The notes beneath the pieces were generated by a model. That model was not told where the DNA came from and searched no databases. It saw only the letters and a list, made by a program, of their open reading frames with translations. A stretch of 34,497 nucleotides of DNA, taken from NCBI GenBank assembly GCA_964576115.1, contig CAZNUA010000037.1:1-34497 (forward strand), in the 5' to 3' direction. The translations under genes and the position numbers were made by a program. Shown here piece after piece: positions 24,310-33,166 of this stretch (its first letter is position 1; the number at the start of each line of letters is the position of its first letter). The DNA is from CAYSYY01 sp964576115 [NCBI: uncultured Gemmatimonadota bacterium] (GTDB lineage Bacteria > Blakebacterota > Blakebacteria > Blakebacterales).

Positions 24310-25116
24310 ATGCTGTTTCGCCGACTTCGCGCTCTGACCGCTCTCGTCGTGGCCTGCGCCATCCTGATCGGGCTCGGTAACTGTTCGAAAAAGCCGACCG
24401 GTCCCAATCCCGGCGATATCACGATTCTTTTCATCGGCAACAGCCTGACCTTCTGTAACACCATGCCGGCGTGGTTCGAGCACATGTGCAGCCAGATGGA
24501 TCGCCAGGTTTATGTCTACGACGGCTCTATCGGTGAGACCTATATGGTTCATCATATCGCCAACACCCGGACGATCTCTCTTCTCCAGGACCTCGATTTC
24601 GAGTGGGACGCCGTCATCCTGCAGGACTCGAGTGGCCTCGAGATCTCCCCGTCGAGCCGCGAGCAGCTCCGTGAGATATTTCTGATCATGAAGCTCTATA
24701 TCCGATCCGCCAACCCGCGGGCCGGTATCTTCACGTTTCTGGACTGGCCCGATGTCGGCAGTGAGGACGAAGCCTTCACCGCCGACCGCCTCATCGATGG
24801 CACGATCGCCCTGGCCGACAGCCTTAACCTGATGATTGCTCCGGTCGGGGCGGCCTGGAAGCGGGTGCGGGCCGAGCGCCCGGGCATGAAACTGATCGCC
24901 GACGACAATGTTCATCCCTCGAAGGCGGGATCCTACCTGCAGGCCTGCGTGTACCTGGCGGCCGTTTTCCAGGAAGATCCCCGCCTGATCACCTGGCGGC
25001 CCGACGGGGTGAGCAAACTCACGGCGGAGTACCTGCGCGAGGTGGCCGCCGAGACGGTCTTCAACGATCTTGAGCGCTGGAATATTCCCGACTGGAGCCA
25101 GCCGCCGCCCTTCTGA
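24310..25116 (+). CDS. SGNH/GDSL-type hydrolase lipoprotein
   Basis: A 268-residue protein from ATG 24310, with a GGGAGA site upstream; an open frame extends back to 24007 but overlaps the divergent gene. A lipoprotein signal ends in the lipobox LGNC (Cys25). SGNH blocks are ILFIGNSLTF with the nucleophile Ser45, AVILQDSSG, and DDNVHPSKAG with Asp199 and His202 as the acid/base pair. It probably cleaves ester or acetyl groups from cell-wall or polysaccharide substrates at the envelope. It is divergent from the Asp-box gene and convergent with the respiratory operon. Confidence 0.85.
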   Translation: MLFRRLRALTALVVACAILIGLGNCSKKPTGPNPGDITILFIGNSLTFCNTMPAWFEHMCSQMDRQVYVYDGSIGETYMVHHIANTRTISLLQDLDFEWDAVILQDSSGLEISPSSREQLREIFLIMKLYIRSANPRAGIFTFLDWPDVGSEDEAFTADRLIDGTIALADSLNLMIAPVGAAWKRVRAERPGMKLIADDNVHPSKAGSYLQACVYLAAVFQEDPRLITWRPDGVSKLTAEYLREVAAETVFNDLERWNIPDWSQPPPF

Positions 25117-25146
25117 GGATTTCAGCGATTTCTCCCGGAATTCCTC

Positions 25147-26322
25147 TCAGATCTCCTCGAGCCTGTCGGGGATGGCGGTGAGCCGCTCGCGTGCTTTCTC
25201 AGCGATCGCCGGGACGACCCGGATTCCCCAGACGACGAGGAAGACGGCTCCGGCCGCCAGCGTCACCACGAAGATCGCGAACATGCCCCACTGCAGGTTG
25301 ACCGGTATCGCGGCCAGGTCGAAGGTGCCCTCCAGGGCCCAGATGCGGGTCAGGTCGCGGAAGATGACCTGGCTCGCGATCGCAAGGGTGATGCCGAGCG
25401 AGGCTGAGATCAGGGCCCCCGGTCCGGCCGCTCCCCGGGCCCGATAGGCGAAGAGGACGAGGCCGATCAGGCCGATCAGGCCCACTGCAAAGAGTACCGG
25501 AGTGGCGCCGACCTCCTGCCAGAGGGCCTTGATCTCATTCCCCCGGGTCGCCAGCAGCCCGAGGGCGGCCACCAGCCAGACCGCGGGCGAGAGAAGCACG
25601 GTCCGCAGGCCGGTACGCTCCGAGATGTCGGCCGCCTCGGCCAGTCCCCACCGGCGCATGACATGCCCCCGCCACATCAGCGCCAGACCGGTGACCGCGA
25701 AACTGCCCGAGAGAAAGAGCAGGAAGCGCGGCACGATGGTGGGCTCACCGTGCAGCAGCACTCCCCCGCCCGGGTGGTCGGCGTACAGACCGGCGAACTT
25801 CTCCGGACTCATCGAAAGAGTGAGGTTGTTGACGTAGATGAAACCCACGTACAGCAGGAGCACGGCCCCGGTCACGACCAGCGCGGTCTGGCCCCGGGGG
25901 CGCGCGTCGCGCATGAACTTGTGGTAATAGAAGATGGCGTAGGCGGCCAGCATGACCGGGATCACCTGGATCCAGAAGGTACCCACGATTACCGAAGAGG
26001 CGTAGAAGAGCTGGCCGTACAGGACCTGCACGAAAAGCAGCGGCGGGATACCCAGGGTGATGATGTACGACACCCCGAGCGGAAAGCTGCTCCCCAGGAA
26101 GCGGGTGATGCCCTCGTGATCGGGTATTTTGCGCCAGCGCGCCCAGAGAAAGAGGATCAGCCCTCCGACCGTGAAGTTCATGGCCAGGAAATGCAGGGTC
26201 AGGGTCAGCCAGGCCAGGGCCTGCAGGATCCAGGGGGGCAGGGGGAAACCGAGCGGATCGGGGCCCGGTATCTGAGGCTGGGCCAGCGCACAGGTCAGCA
26301 GGGCGGTTGTCACGGTCGTCAT
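25147..26322 (-). CDS. Cytochrome bd-superfamily-like membrane subunit without haem c (second subunit)
   Basis: A 391-residue protein with about 8-9 hydrophobic segments. After a short N-terminal tail, the first long helix reads LTLTLHFLAMNFTVGGLILFLW. Its His lies in the position of the haem-binding His in the first CydA helix and matches HVLISHLAIGGG of the neighbouring gene product, so the two subunits look like distant paralogues. The later FRDLTRIWALEG lies where the neighbour has FREMARKPYVVYG. The start overlaps the preceding gene by 4 bp (ATGA). It is probably the partner of the upstream subunit in a quinol-oxidising complex; haem content cannot be told. Confidence 0.65.
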   Translation of the reverse strand: MTTVTTALLTCALAQPQIPGPDPLGFPLPPWILQALAWLTLTLHFLAMNFTVGGLILFLWARWRKIPDHEGITRFLGSSFPLGVSYIITLGIPPLLFVQVLYGQLFYASSVIVGTFWIQVIPVMLAAYAIFYYHKFMRDARPRGQTALVVTGAVLLLYVGFIYVNNLTLSMSPEKFAGLYADHPGGGVLLHGEPTIVPRFLLFLSGSFAVTGLALMWRGHVMRRWGLAEAADISERTGLRTVLLSPAVWLVAALGLLATRGNEIKALWQEVGATPVLFAVGLIGLIGLVLFAYRARGAAGPGALISASLGITLAIASQVIFRDLTRIWALEGTFDLAAIPVNLQWGMFAIFVVTLAAGAVFLVVWGIRVVPAIAEKARERLTAIPDRLEEI

Positions 26323-27755
26323 CGTCCACCCTCCCTTCCGCTGGCCGGCAGGTCTGCGCCGGGCCGGACCGCTCCGTTACCGTTGACTGTCCAGAGCGCG
26401 TCGGCCAGCGCTGCCGACCGCTCTGCGGCTACCAGTTCGGCGGCCGACACCGTCTGGCCTCCATGACTCGACACGATCCAGGCGGCCAGGGCAGCCCGGT
26501 CTTCGAGCGTGCCCTGGAAGGGCGGCATCACGCCGGTCTCGTGCATGGTTTCGAACCACCGCAGGCCGAACTCTCCGCTCCAGTTCTCGGTCCGGGCGGC
26601 CAGCGACCGGTACCCCTGCCAGGTATGGCAGCTCGAGCACTGCAGACGCCAGAGCCACTCTCCGTGTTCAGCGCTCAGGGGCTCGACAGGCGGGGCCCAG
26701 CGGGCCTGTTCCAGGTAGGGCCGGCCCATGTAATCGGGATCCTCCGCTTTCTCCTGCCAGAGGCTGTTGGAGTATAGAGTGCCGTACACGACATAGGGTT
26801 TACGGGCCATCTCCCGGAAGAACTCTCCGCCCATGAAACCGAACTGGGCGATCACGAACAGGGCGATCGCCCCGGCAGTGGTGGCGACCCGGGGCCGCCA
26901 GGCCACGAACGCCGTGCCGGCTACGATCAGGAAACCGGCTGAAATCGCCAGCCAGAAATAGCGGGTGAGGGCTTCGAGGCGTCCCCCCATGACACCGGTG
27001 ACGCCCTCCCGGAAAAGCGTGACCGTGGCCTCGGGCAGGGTCGAGAAGTACCAGAGCAGCAGGGGAGGAGTCAGAATGGCGGCCGGGATGACCCATCTGG
27101 CCGCGAAGCCGATTACCTTTTCCTTGAAAGCTTTGTCCTCGAAGCGGGTGGCGACGATGATCGCGAAGAGCCCGGCCAGCATGAACATGATCAGGGTTCT
27201 GATAAAGAGCGAGGGGAAGAACCCGGGGTTGAAGAAACCGGCGGCGATCGACGTGCCGGCCAGCGACCACTGACCCGGAGTGAGCATGAAGGTCAGGATG
27301 CCGTTGATGATGAACAGCGACAGCCAGGCGGAAACGAAATAGGCCCCGGCCAGGAAAATCTGCCGCCCGCGCCCGTAGCGGCCCCAGCCGTAGAAGTAGA
27401 AGTACAGGATGGTGAGTTCAGCCAGGAACATGACCCATTCGGTGGCCCAGGCGAAGACGAACTGGTGGATCAGCAGGCTCGTGCCTTCAGGGCTGGCCAG
27501 CTGGATGGCGAACCAGATCCCCACCCCCGTCACGGCCCCGAAGACGGTCGTGTAGACCAGGAACCAGGTGGCGTACTTGTGCAGCCACTCCCTGATCGCC
27601 TCGCCGTTCGGCTGCCGGTCCGACCAGATCTCGGCCACGAAGAGCAGAGCTCCGCCGCCGATCGCCAGGTGCGAGATCAGCACATGGATGATGGCGATGA
27701 TCGCGACGACGAGTCCCGCTCCCAGGAAGGGGACGTCCCAGACCGGGTAGTTCAT
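26319..27755 (-). CDS. Cytochrome bd subunit I-like protein with C-terminal haem c domain
   Basis: A 478-residue protein. Residues 10-330 are polytopic and resemble CydA: His24 in the first helix, Glu106 and Glu113 in ATEWVMFLAEL before FYGWGR (compare the E99/E107 region and FFGW of E. coli CydA), and GEFFREMARKPYVVYG as a degenerate form of the EVGRQPW loop, with Glu315 at the place of E445. Residues 355-440 are a mono-haem cytochrome c domain with CSSCH (Cys373, Cys376, His377) and a likely axial Met in TGVMPPFQG. The usual CydB is absent; the next gene is a CydA-like paralogue instead. It lies 37 bp after the cytochrome b gene. It may link the Rieske/cytochrome b pair to oxygen or another acceptor. 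Confidence 0.75.
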   Translation of the reverse strand: MNYPVWDVPFLGAGLVVAIIAIIHVLISHLAIGGGALLFVAEIWSDRQPNGEAIREWLHKYATWFLVYTTVFGAVTGVGIWFAIQLASPEGTSLLIHQFVFAWATEWVMFLAELTILYFYFYGWGRYGRGRQIFLAGAYFVSAWLSLFIINGILTFMLTPGQWSLAGTSIAAGFFNPGFFPSLFIRTLIMFMLAGLFAIIVATRFEDKAFKEKVIGFAARWVIPAAILTPPLLLWYFSTLPEATVTLFREGVTGVMGGRLEALTRYFWLAISAGFLIVAGTAFVAWRPRVATTAGAIALFVIAQFGFMGGEFFREMARKPYVVYGTLYSNSLWQEKAEDPDYMGRPYLEQARWAPPVEPLSAEHGEWLWRLQCSSCHTWQGYRSLAARTENWSGEFGLRWFETMHETGVMPPFQGTLEDRAALAAWIVSSHGGQTVSAAELVAAERSAALADALWTVNGNGAVRPGADLPASGREGGR

Positions 27756-27792
27756 GCCTGTATCTCCCGTCGGGGGAAACTGGCGAGCGGGT

Positions 27793-28908
27793 TCACGAGA
27801 GCGCTCCCCAGAGGGTGAGGATGATCAGGGCCAGCAGGGCCGTGACGCCGAGCCGGGTGGTGAGCCGGCCGCGTTCGTCGCTCGGGATCGAGCGGTCGAA
27901 GAACGGAACGGCCACCAGACCGAGCGGGATCAGGGTCAGGATCGCCAGCCCGAGCAGTTCGATCCGGCCCGGGAACAGCTTCAGCAGCTGGAACTGCGAG
28001 AGAAAATACCACTCGGGTTTGATTCCGGCCGGTGCGGCGGCGGCCGCATTGGCCTCGGGCGCCAGGGGCCGCGGCCAGATCGCCGACAGCGCCACCAGCA
28101 GCACCCCCGTCGCCATCCAGATCGGGATCTCGCCGAACATGAATTCGGAGAAGAACTTCTCGTAGCGCTTCTTCTCCGGCGGCAGGGCCGCGAAGGAGTC
28201 TGGCTCGCTCATGCCCTGGAGCTGAATGAAGAGCAGATGCAGCCCCAGCACGGCCAGGATCGCGAGCGGCAGAACCATGACGTGCAGGGTATAGAAGCGG
28301 CCCAGGGTATCGAGGGTCACCTCGGGGCCTCCCCGGGCCAGGTCGGCCATGAAGTGTCCGAGCAGGGGCAGTTTATCCAACTCGCTGATCCCCACCCGGG
28401 TGGCGAAGAAGGCCAGGTCGTCCCAGGGAAGCAGGTAGCCCGAGAACCCGAAGACCAGGGTGATGGCGAACAGTCCCGCCCCCGTGAGCCAGGTGAACTC
28501 CCGCGGCCGGCGATAGGCCTTCATGAAGAAGGTGCTGAACAGATGCAGGAAAAGAGAGAGAACCATCAGGTTGGCGCTCCAGTGGTGCACGCTCCTGATC
28601 AGGCTCCCGTAGGGCACTTCCATGACGATCCGCTGCACGCTCATCCACGGCTCGGCCGGGCGGTAGTAGATCATCAGCAGGATGCCGGTGACGACCTGTA
28701 CGGCGAAGAAGAAGAGCGCGATTCCGCCCATGTTGTACCACACCGACTGGCTGTGCCGGGGGACCGTCTTGTCGGCCAGGTGGCGCAGGGCCGGCCAGAC
28801 CGGATAGCGGTGCAGGAACCAACGCGAGACCTTGCCGGGAAGTGTCTCCCCGGCCGGGAGCTGGGGTTCGGCCTCGGGGGGGATCGGGTACTCGGTCATG
28901 GTCTCCAT
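27793..28908 (-). CDS. Cytochrome b of a bc-type complex (fused b6 and subunit IV regions)
   Basis: A 371-residue membrane protein. Haem ligands are His108 and His122 (14 apart) and His209 and His224 (15 apart); the 15-residue spacing is typical of b6f-like and menaquinol bc complexes, against 14 in mitochondrial-type bc1. GYLLPWDDLAFFATRVG and the Qo-site motif PEWY (in GIKPEWYFLSQFQLLKL) are present, so both the N- and C-terminal parts occur in one chain, with an Ala-rich linker between them. The ATG at 28908 has GAGGAG upstream. It lies 10 bp after the Rieske gene and oxidises quinol with it. No cytochrome c1 gene is present. Confidence 0.92.
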   Translation of the reverse strand: METMTEYPIPPEAEPQLPAGETLPGKVSRWFLHRYPVWPALRHLADKTVPRHSQSVWYNMGGIALFFFAVQVVTGILLMIYYRPAEPWMSVQRIVMEVPYGSLIRSVHHWSANLMVLSLFLHLFSTFFMKAYRRPREFTWLTGAGLFAITLVFGFSGYLLPWDDLAFFATRVGISELDKLPLLGHFMADLARGGPEVTLDTLGRFYTLHVMVLPLAILAVLGLHLLFIQLQGMSEPDSFAALPPEKKRYEKFFSEFMFGEIPIWMATGVLLVALSAIWPRPLAPEANAAAAAPAGIKPEWYFLSQFQLLKLFPGRIELLGLAILTLIPLGLVAVPFFDRSIPSDERGRLTTRLGVTALLALIILTLWGALS

Positions 28909-28918
28909 CCCGCGCTCC

Positions 28919-29377
28919 TCAGCTCTCGGGCCGGTACACGTAGAGGAGGCCCTCCTCCTCGACGACGTCCAGTTCCCTCAGCGGTCGCGGCGGCGGCCCC
29001 GAGACGTTCTGTCCCTCCAGGTCGTACACGCCGCCGTGACAGTGGCAGTAGATCCGATCCCCCTCGAAAGCCACATTGCAGCCGGCGTGGGTGCACTTGG
29101 AATCGAAGGCCTTCAGTTCCCCCGCGGCATTGCGGAATACGATCAGGCCCCGGTTGCCGTAGGCCCCGTTCTTCCCCATGCCGGGATTCTTCACCTCGGC
29201 CAGGGTGATACCCTGGACCACGGCCCGGCCCTGTTCGTCGAAGGGATCGGGGGGCGCCTGCGGACTCAGGTAGCCGAAGACGGGCACCAGAGCGGCTCCG
29301 AGCCAGCCGAGACCGATGGCTCCCAGGAAACCGAGGAAGCGGCGTTTGGAAGGACTGATGGTCTGTTCCTCACCCAT
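28919..29377 (-). CDS. Rieske [2Fe-2S] protein
   Basis: A 152-residue protein. A twin-arginine-like KRRFLGFLGAIGLGWLGAAL segment (11-30) is the membrane anchor and probably the Tat signal. The cluster site is CTHAGC and CHCHGG, giving two Cys and two His ligands plus the disulfide pair of the high-potential Rieske proteins of bc complexes. The ATG has AGGAG eight bases upstream. It is the first gene of the minus-strand respiratory operon. Confidence 0.94.
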   Translation of the reverse strand: MGEEQTISPSKRRFLGFLGAIGLGWLGAALVPVFGYLSPQAPPDPFDEQGRAVVQGITLAEVKNPGMGKNGAYGNRGLIVFRNAAGELKAFDSKCTHAGCNVAFEGDRIYCHCHGGVYDLEGQNVSGPPPRPLRELDVVEEEGLLYVYRPES

Positions 29378-29418
29378 GCGCTCTTCTCCTGCCCGGCCGG
29401 TGTGTGCGGATCGGGTTC

Positions 29419-29441
29419 ATTTAATAGGATATGTTCCTATT
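29419..29441. promoter_or_regulatory. AT-rich inverted repeat, candidate operator of the respiratory operon
   Basis: TTAATAGGA and its exact complement TCCTATTAA are separated by 5 bp. The element is strikingly AT-rich against its surroundings and lies about 42 bp upstream of the Rieske start, where a promoter is expected. The dyad size fits a dimeric regulator. Which regulator binds is unknown. Confidence 0.5.
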
Positions 29442-29460
29442 AACATCTGCGCTCGCACCG

Positions 29461-29496
29461 GTTTCAACGATGAAACAGTCCGGTATTCACGGACTG
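29461..29496. other. Two tandem small hairpins in the divergent region
   Basis: GTTTCA-ACGA-TGAAAC (29461-29476) is followed at once by CAGTCCG-GTATTCA-CGGACTG (29476-29496), the two sharing one base. They lie between the divergent Rieske and aldolase genes. Either could be a protein site or a leader RNA structure; the stems are short. Confidence 0.3.
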
Positions 29497-29651
29497 CGAC
29501 GATGTCCATCCCCTCGCTCGAACAGACATGACGGTACATTCTCCCGCCTCTGCGGCGAACCGGCAAGGACCTTCCGGTCGGGATAAAAGTGGCGGTGGGG
29601 AGGAGTGTTTACCTCATTGCATCCGGGCCGGCGAACCGGAGGCGGAAGACC

Positions 29652-30818
29652 ATGGAGAGGACGCAGTTGCTGTCACAGCTTGCCGCACTTTCGGGCGAGT
29701 TCGGCACATCCCGTTACGTCCACGGCGGGGGGGGCAACACCTCGGTCAAAGAAAACGGGATTCTCTGGATCAAACCTTCGGGGCGGACTCTGGCCGGACT
29801 CGAACCGGGCGATTTCATCGGTCTCGAGAGGGCCAGCCTGGCCGACCTCTACGGCCCGGACCTGCCCGCCGAACCTGCGGATCGCGAAGAGGCGGCCCGC
29901 CGGATCCTGGCCGGGGCCGTTCTGCCCGGATCGACCGGGCGGCCTTCGGTCGAAACTCCCCTGCACGATTCGATTCCCGCCCGTTTCGTCGTGCATACTC
30001 ACGCCACCCTGGTGAACGGTCTGACCTGCGCTCGGGGGGGTCGGGAAGCCTGCGCCCGGCTCTTTCCCGACGCCCTTTTCATCGACTACTGCGATCCCGG
30101 TTGCCGGCTGGCCCGCCGGGTCAGGGAGGAACTTGCCCGACTCGGCTCCGGTGGGGCCGCGAACGGGCTGGTCATCTTTCTTCAGAACCACGGCGTTTTT
30201 GTGGCCGCGGATCAGCCGCCGCTGATACGGACCGCCTACGACCGCATCATGAAAACCCTCGCCGACCACTACCGCCGTCACGGTCTCGAAGTCGCGCTCG
30301 CCGATGCCCCCGGGACCGATACCGGTTCGGGTACCGCCGCCGAACCCGTATTCCTCACCGCCGGAGATCCGATACCGGCGTCTCTCTCGGAGCTGCTCCC
30401 CCAATCGACCGCGGCCGCGTTTGCCGGGCAAGCCGAACGCCTGTTCGCTGCCTGGCCGACGGACAATCCGCTCCATCTTGCGATCGGAACCGGTTCCGGG
30501 ACTGTCGGCGGTCCCCTGACCCCCGATCACATCGTCTATGCCGGAACCGAACCGTTTGCGGGCCCGCCGACGACCGAGGCAGTGGCTGCCTGGCGGCGGC
30601 GCTTCGGCTATGATCCGAAGGTGATCATCCTGGCGGGGGTGACCTGCGGAGCGGGTTCGACCCCCGACCGGGCCGCCCTGGCCCTCGAGGTGGCCCGGGA
30701 TGCGGTTGAGATCGTCCGGCTCGCCGATACCTTCGGGGGCGTGCGCTACCTCGATCGCGACGCGACCCGCTTCATCGAGGGCTGGGAGGTCGAGCGCTAC
30801 CGCAACCGGCAGATCTAA
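29652..30818 (+). CDS. Class II aldolase, probably rhamnulose-phosphate aldolase type
   Basis: A 388-residue protein from ATG 29652, with GGAGG at 29638-29642. The class II aldolase fold is shown by HGGGGNTSVK (phosphate-binding Gly-rich loop at 24-33), KPSGRTL, and the metal site and base Glu101 in ETPLHD, His115 and His117 in VVHTHATLVNG and His180 in QNHGVF. The length and layout match the aldolase half of RhaE-type bifunctional enzymes, but the C-terminal short-chain dehydrogenase half is absent. With rhaA just downstream, the likely substrate is rhamnulose 1-phosphate, cleaved to dihydroxyacetone phosphate and lactaldehyde. A kinase is not in the window. Confidence 0.85.
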   Translation: MERTQLLSQLAALSGEFGTSRYVHGGGGNTSVKENGILWIKPSGRTLAGLEPGDFIGLERASLADLYGPDLPAEPADREEAARRILAGAVLPGSTGRPSVETPLHDSIPARFVVHTHATLVNGLTCARGGREACARLFPDALFIDYCDPGCRLARRVREELARLGSGGAANGLVIFLQNHGVFVAADQPPLIRTAYDRIMKTLADHYRRHGLEVALADAPGTDTGSGTAAEPVFLTAGDPIPASLSELLPQSTAAAFAGQAERLFAAWPTDNPLHLAIGTGSGTVGGPLTPDHIVYAGTEPFAGPPTTEAVAAWRRRFGYDPKVIILAGVTCGAGSTPDRAALALEVARDAVEIVRLADTFGGVRYLDRDATRFIEGWEVERYRNRQI

Positions 30819-30833
30819 CCGGCGGAGGTGACC

Positions 30834-32105
30834 ATGGACAGCAGCACTCTCGTCGAACAGGCATACGAAATCGCCCGCGAGCGGTACGCCGCGATCGGGG
30901 TGGATACCGATGCCGCCCGGGACCGGCTGAAGGAGATCGCCGTCTCGGTGCATTGCTGGCAGGGCGATGACGTGGGCGGTTTCGAGGTGCCCGGTGCCGA
31001 ACTGGACGGGGGGGGCATTCAGGTCACCGGTTCCCACCCGGGGCGGGCGCGCACGATCGATGAATTGCGGGATGATCTCGATGCCGCCCTGGCCCTGATC
31101 CCCGGTACGCACCGCCTCAACCTGCACGCCAGCTACCTCGAGAACGGCGGTGTCTTCGTCGACCGTGATGCCGTCAGTCCCGAACACTTCGCCGGCTGGA
31201 TCGCCTGGGCGGCCGAACGGGGACTGGGACTCGATTTCAACCCGACCTGTTTCTCTCATCCGCGGGCCACCGACGGCTTCACCCTGAGTCACCCCGATCA
31301 GGGGGTGCGTACCTTCTGGATCGAGCACTGCCGCCGCTGCCGCGAGATCGGAGCCGAGATGGGCCGCCGGCTCGGCACGCCCTGTGTGACCAACATCTGG
31401 ATCCCCGACGGCTACAAGGATACGCCGGCCGATCGCAGCGCCCCCCGCCGGCGGCTGGTGGCGGCTCTGGATGACATCTTCAGCGTCGAGTACGAACCCG
31501 ACCACCTCCTCGACAGCCTCGAATCGAAGCTCTTCGGGATCGGTTCGGAGAGCTATGTGACCGGCTCGTGGGAGTTTTACCTCGGCTACGCCATCACGCG
31601 CCGCAAGCTGATCTGTATCGATACCGGCCATTTCCACCCGACCGAGGCGATCCACGACAAGATCTCGGCCGTGCTCCTGTACCTGCCCCGTCTCCTGCTG
31701 CATGTCAGCCGCGGCGTGCGCTGGGATTCCGATCACGTCGTCACTCTCTCCGACGACCTGCTGGCTCTGACCGGCGAGCTGGTGCGGAGCGGGGCGCTCG
31801 AACGAACCCACCTCGGGCTGGATTACTTCGACGCCAGCATCAACCGGGTCGCGGCCTGGGTCATCGGCACCCGCAACCTGCTCAAAGCCCTGCTGGCCGC
31901 CCTGCTTGAACCGGGCGACAAACTGCGCGAGCTCGAGCGGGCCGGCGACCTGACCGGCCGGCTGGCGCTGCTCGAGGAACTCCGGACGCTACCCCTGGGT
32001 GCGGTCTGGGATTCGTACTGTCTCGAAGCCGGCGTGCCGGTTGGCGAAACCTGGCTCGACGAGGTGCGGGCGTACGAGCGGACCGTGCTGGCCGGGCGGG
32101 AGTAA
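30834..32105 (+). CDS. rhaA: L-rhamnose isomerase
   Basis: A 423-residue metal-dependent TIM-barrel isomerase converting L-rhamnose to L-rhamnulose. ATG 30834 has GGAGG at 30824-30828. RhaA blocks are [15 protein letters not shown] near the N-terminus, [28 protein letters not shown] and the metal-site segments [33 protein letters not shown] and [11 protein letters not shown]. All ligand positions known from the E. coli enzyme appear kept. Length is near the usual 419. It lies 15 bp after the aldolase gene. Confidence 0.95.
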   Translation: MDSSTLVEQAYEIARERYAAIGVDTDAARDRLKEIAVSVHCWQGDDVGGFEVPGAELDGGGIQVTGSHPGRARTIDELRDDLDAALALIPGTHRLNLHASYLENGGVFVDRDAVSPEHFAGWIAWAAERGLGLDFNPTCFSHPRATDGFTLSHPDQGVRTFWIEHCRRCREIGAEMGRRLGTPCVTNIWIPDGYKDTPADRSAPRRRLVAALDDIFSVEYEPDHLLDSLESKLFGIGSESYVTGSWEFYLGYAITRRKLICIDTGHFHPTEAIHDKISAVLLYLPRLLLHVSRGVRWDSDHVVTLSDDLLALTGELVRSGALERTHLGLDYFDASINRVAAWVIGTRNLLKALLAALLEPGDKLRELERAGDLTGRLALLEELRTLPLGAVWDSYCLEAGVPVGETWLDEVRAYERTVLAGRE

Positions 32106-32109
32106 AGAC

Positions 32110-33159
32110 GTGGCATCCCCAGCTGCGGAACGGGGATCTGGCAGCGACCGATCTCACTCGGGCCGACTGCGGGTCGGTATCGACTCCTACGGTCTGCTCC
32201 CCCTCGGGCTCGAGCCGCTCGAGTTGCTGGCCTGGGCCCGCGAAAACGGCGCCGGGGGAGTGCAGTTCAGCGGTCTGAGCGAGGCCGGGAACGCCCGGGT
32301 CGACCGGGGTTATCTCGACGCCATGCGCCAGTACTGCACGGAAGCGGATCTGTATCTGGAGTGGGGTGGGGCCCAGCACATCCCCCGTGACATGCAGAGC
32401 TGGCAGGCCCGGGATATTTTGGCCGTGAACCGCCGGGCGGCCGAACAGGCGACGATCCTGGGCACTCGAATCGTCCGTTCCTGCTCGGGCGGGCTGATGC
32501 GCTGGGACGAGGCCAATCCCGACACCGACACCCTGCTGGCCGAAACCGCCCGGACGCTGCGCGATCAGCGTTCCATGCTGCGCGACCACAACGTGATTCT
32601 CAGCCTCGAACTGCACTTCGAGTTCACCACCTTCGAACTGCTGCGGCTCTTCGAGACCTGCGGGGCACAGCCGGGGGATTGGCTGGGCATCTGCCTGGAT
32701 ACCATGAACGTGCTGACCATGCTCGAGGAACCGGTCGCCGCCACCCGCCGGGTGCTGCCCTGGGTCACCTCGACCCACATCAAGGACGGCGGCATCGTGG
32801 TCGACGGTGAAGGGATGGTGACCTTTCCCGCCGCGGTCGGCGGCGGCATCGTGGATCTGCCCGCCATCTGCCGTCTGCTCGCAGGCGCCCACGAGCGAAT
32901 GAACCTGTCGATCGAAGATCACGGCGGATCCTTCTTCCTGCCGATCTCAGATCCCGCCTTCCTGGCCCGCTTCCCCGATCTATCGGACGACGAGTACGCC
33001 GATCTGCGTACGCTCGCCGCCCGGACCGCCGAACGCATCGCCGCCGGGAGCTGCTCGATCACCGGACGCGAGGCCTGGCCCGCCCTCTGCGAGCGCCGCC
33101 TCCAGCAGGACCTCGGTGCCCTGAATGCCATCGTGGCCGCGCTCGGCGACGGGGAGTGA
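32110..33159 (+). CDS. TIM-barrel sugar isomerase/epimerase-like protein (AP endonuclease family 2)
   Basis: A 349-residue protein starting at GTG 32110, which has GGGAG at 32098-32102 and lies 4 bp after rhaA; a longer upstream frame overlaps rhaA. The xylose-isomerase-like barrel is shown by RVGIDSYGLLPL, LSLELHFEFTTFELL, GICLDTMNVL, VTSTHIKDG and LSIEDHGG. The Glu, Asp, His and Glu in these strands form the usual divalent metal site. The substrate is unknown; context points to rhamnose, lactaldehyde-side or related deoxysugar metabolism. Confidence 0.82.
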   Translation: MASPAAERGSGSDRSHSGRLRVGIDSYGLLPLGLEPLELLAWARENGAGGVQFSGLSEAGNARVDRGYLDAMRQYCTEADLYLEWGGAQHIPRDMQSWQARDILAVNRRAAEQATILGTRIVRSCSGGLMRWDEANPDTDTLLAETARTLRDQRSMLRDHNVILSLELHFEFTTFELLRLFETCGAQPGDWLGICLDTMNVLTMLEEPVAATRRVLPWVTSTHIKDGGIVVDGEGMVTFPAAVGGGIVDLPAICRLLAGAHERMNLSIEDHGGSFFLPISDPAFLARFPDLSDDEYADLRTLAARTAERIAAGSCSITGREAWPALCERRLQQDLGALNAIVAALGDGE

Positions 33160-33166
33160 AGCGGGT

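Noticed and set aside
29560-29577. Near-palindrome CCGGCAAGGACCTTCCGG resembling the one at 1009-1027
   Set aside because: The arms are not exact (one extra base) and the uninterrupted core is only four pairs, so a shared operator is not supported.
29673-31811. 712-codon open frame on the minus strand opposite the aldolase and rhaA
   Set aside because: The opposite strand carries clear enzyme motifs; this frame has none.
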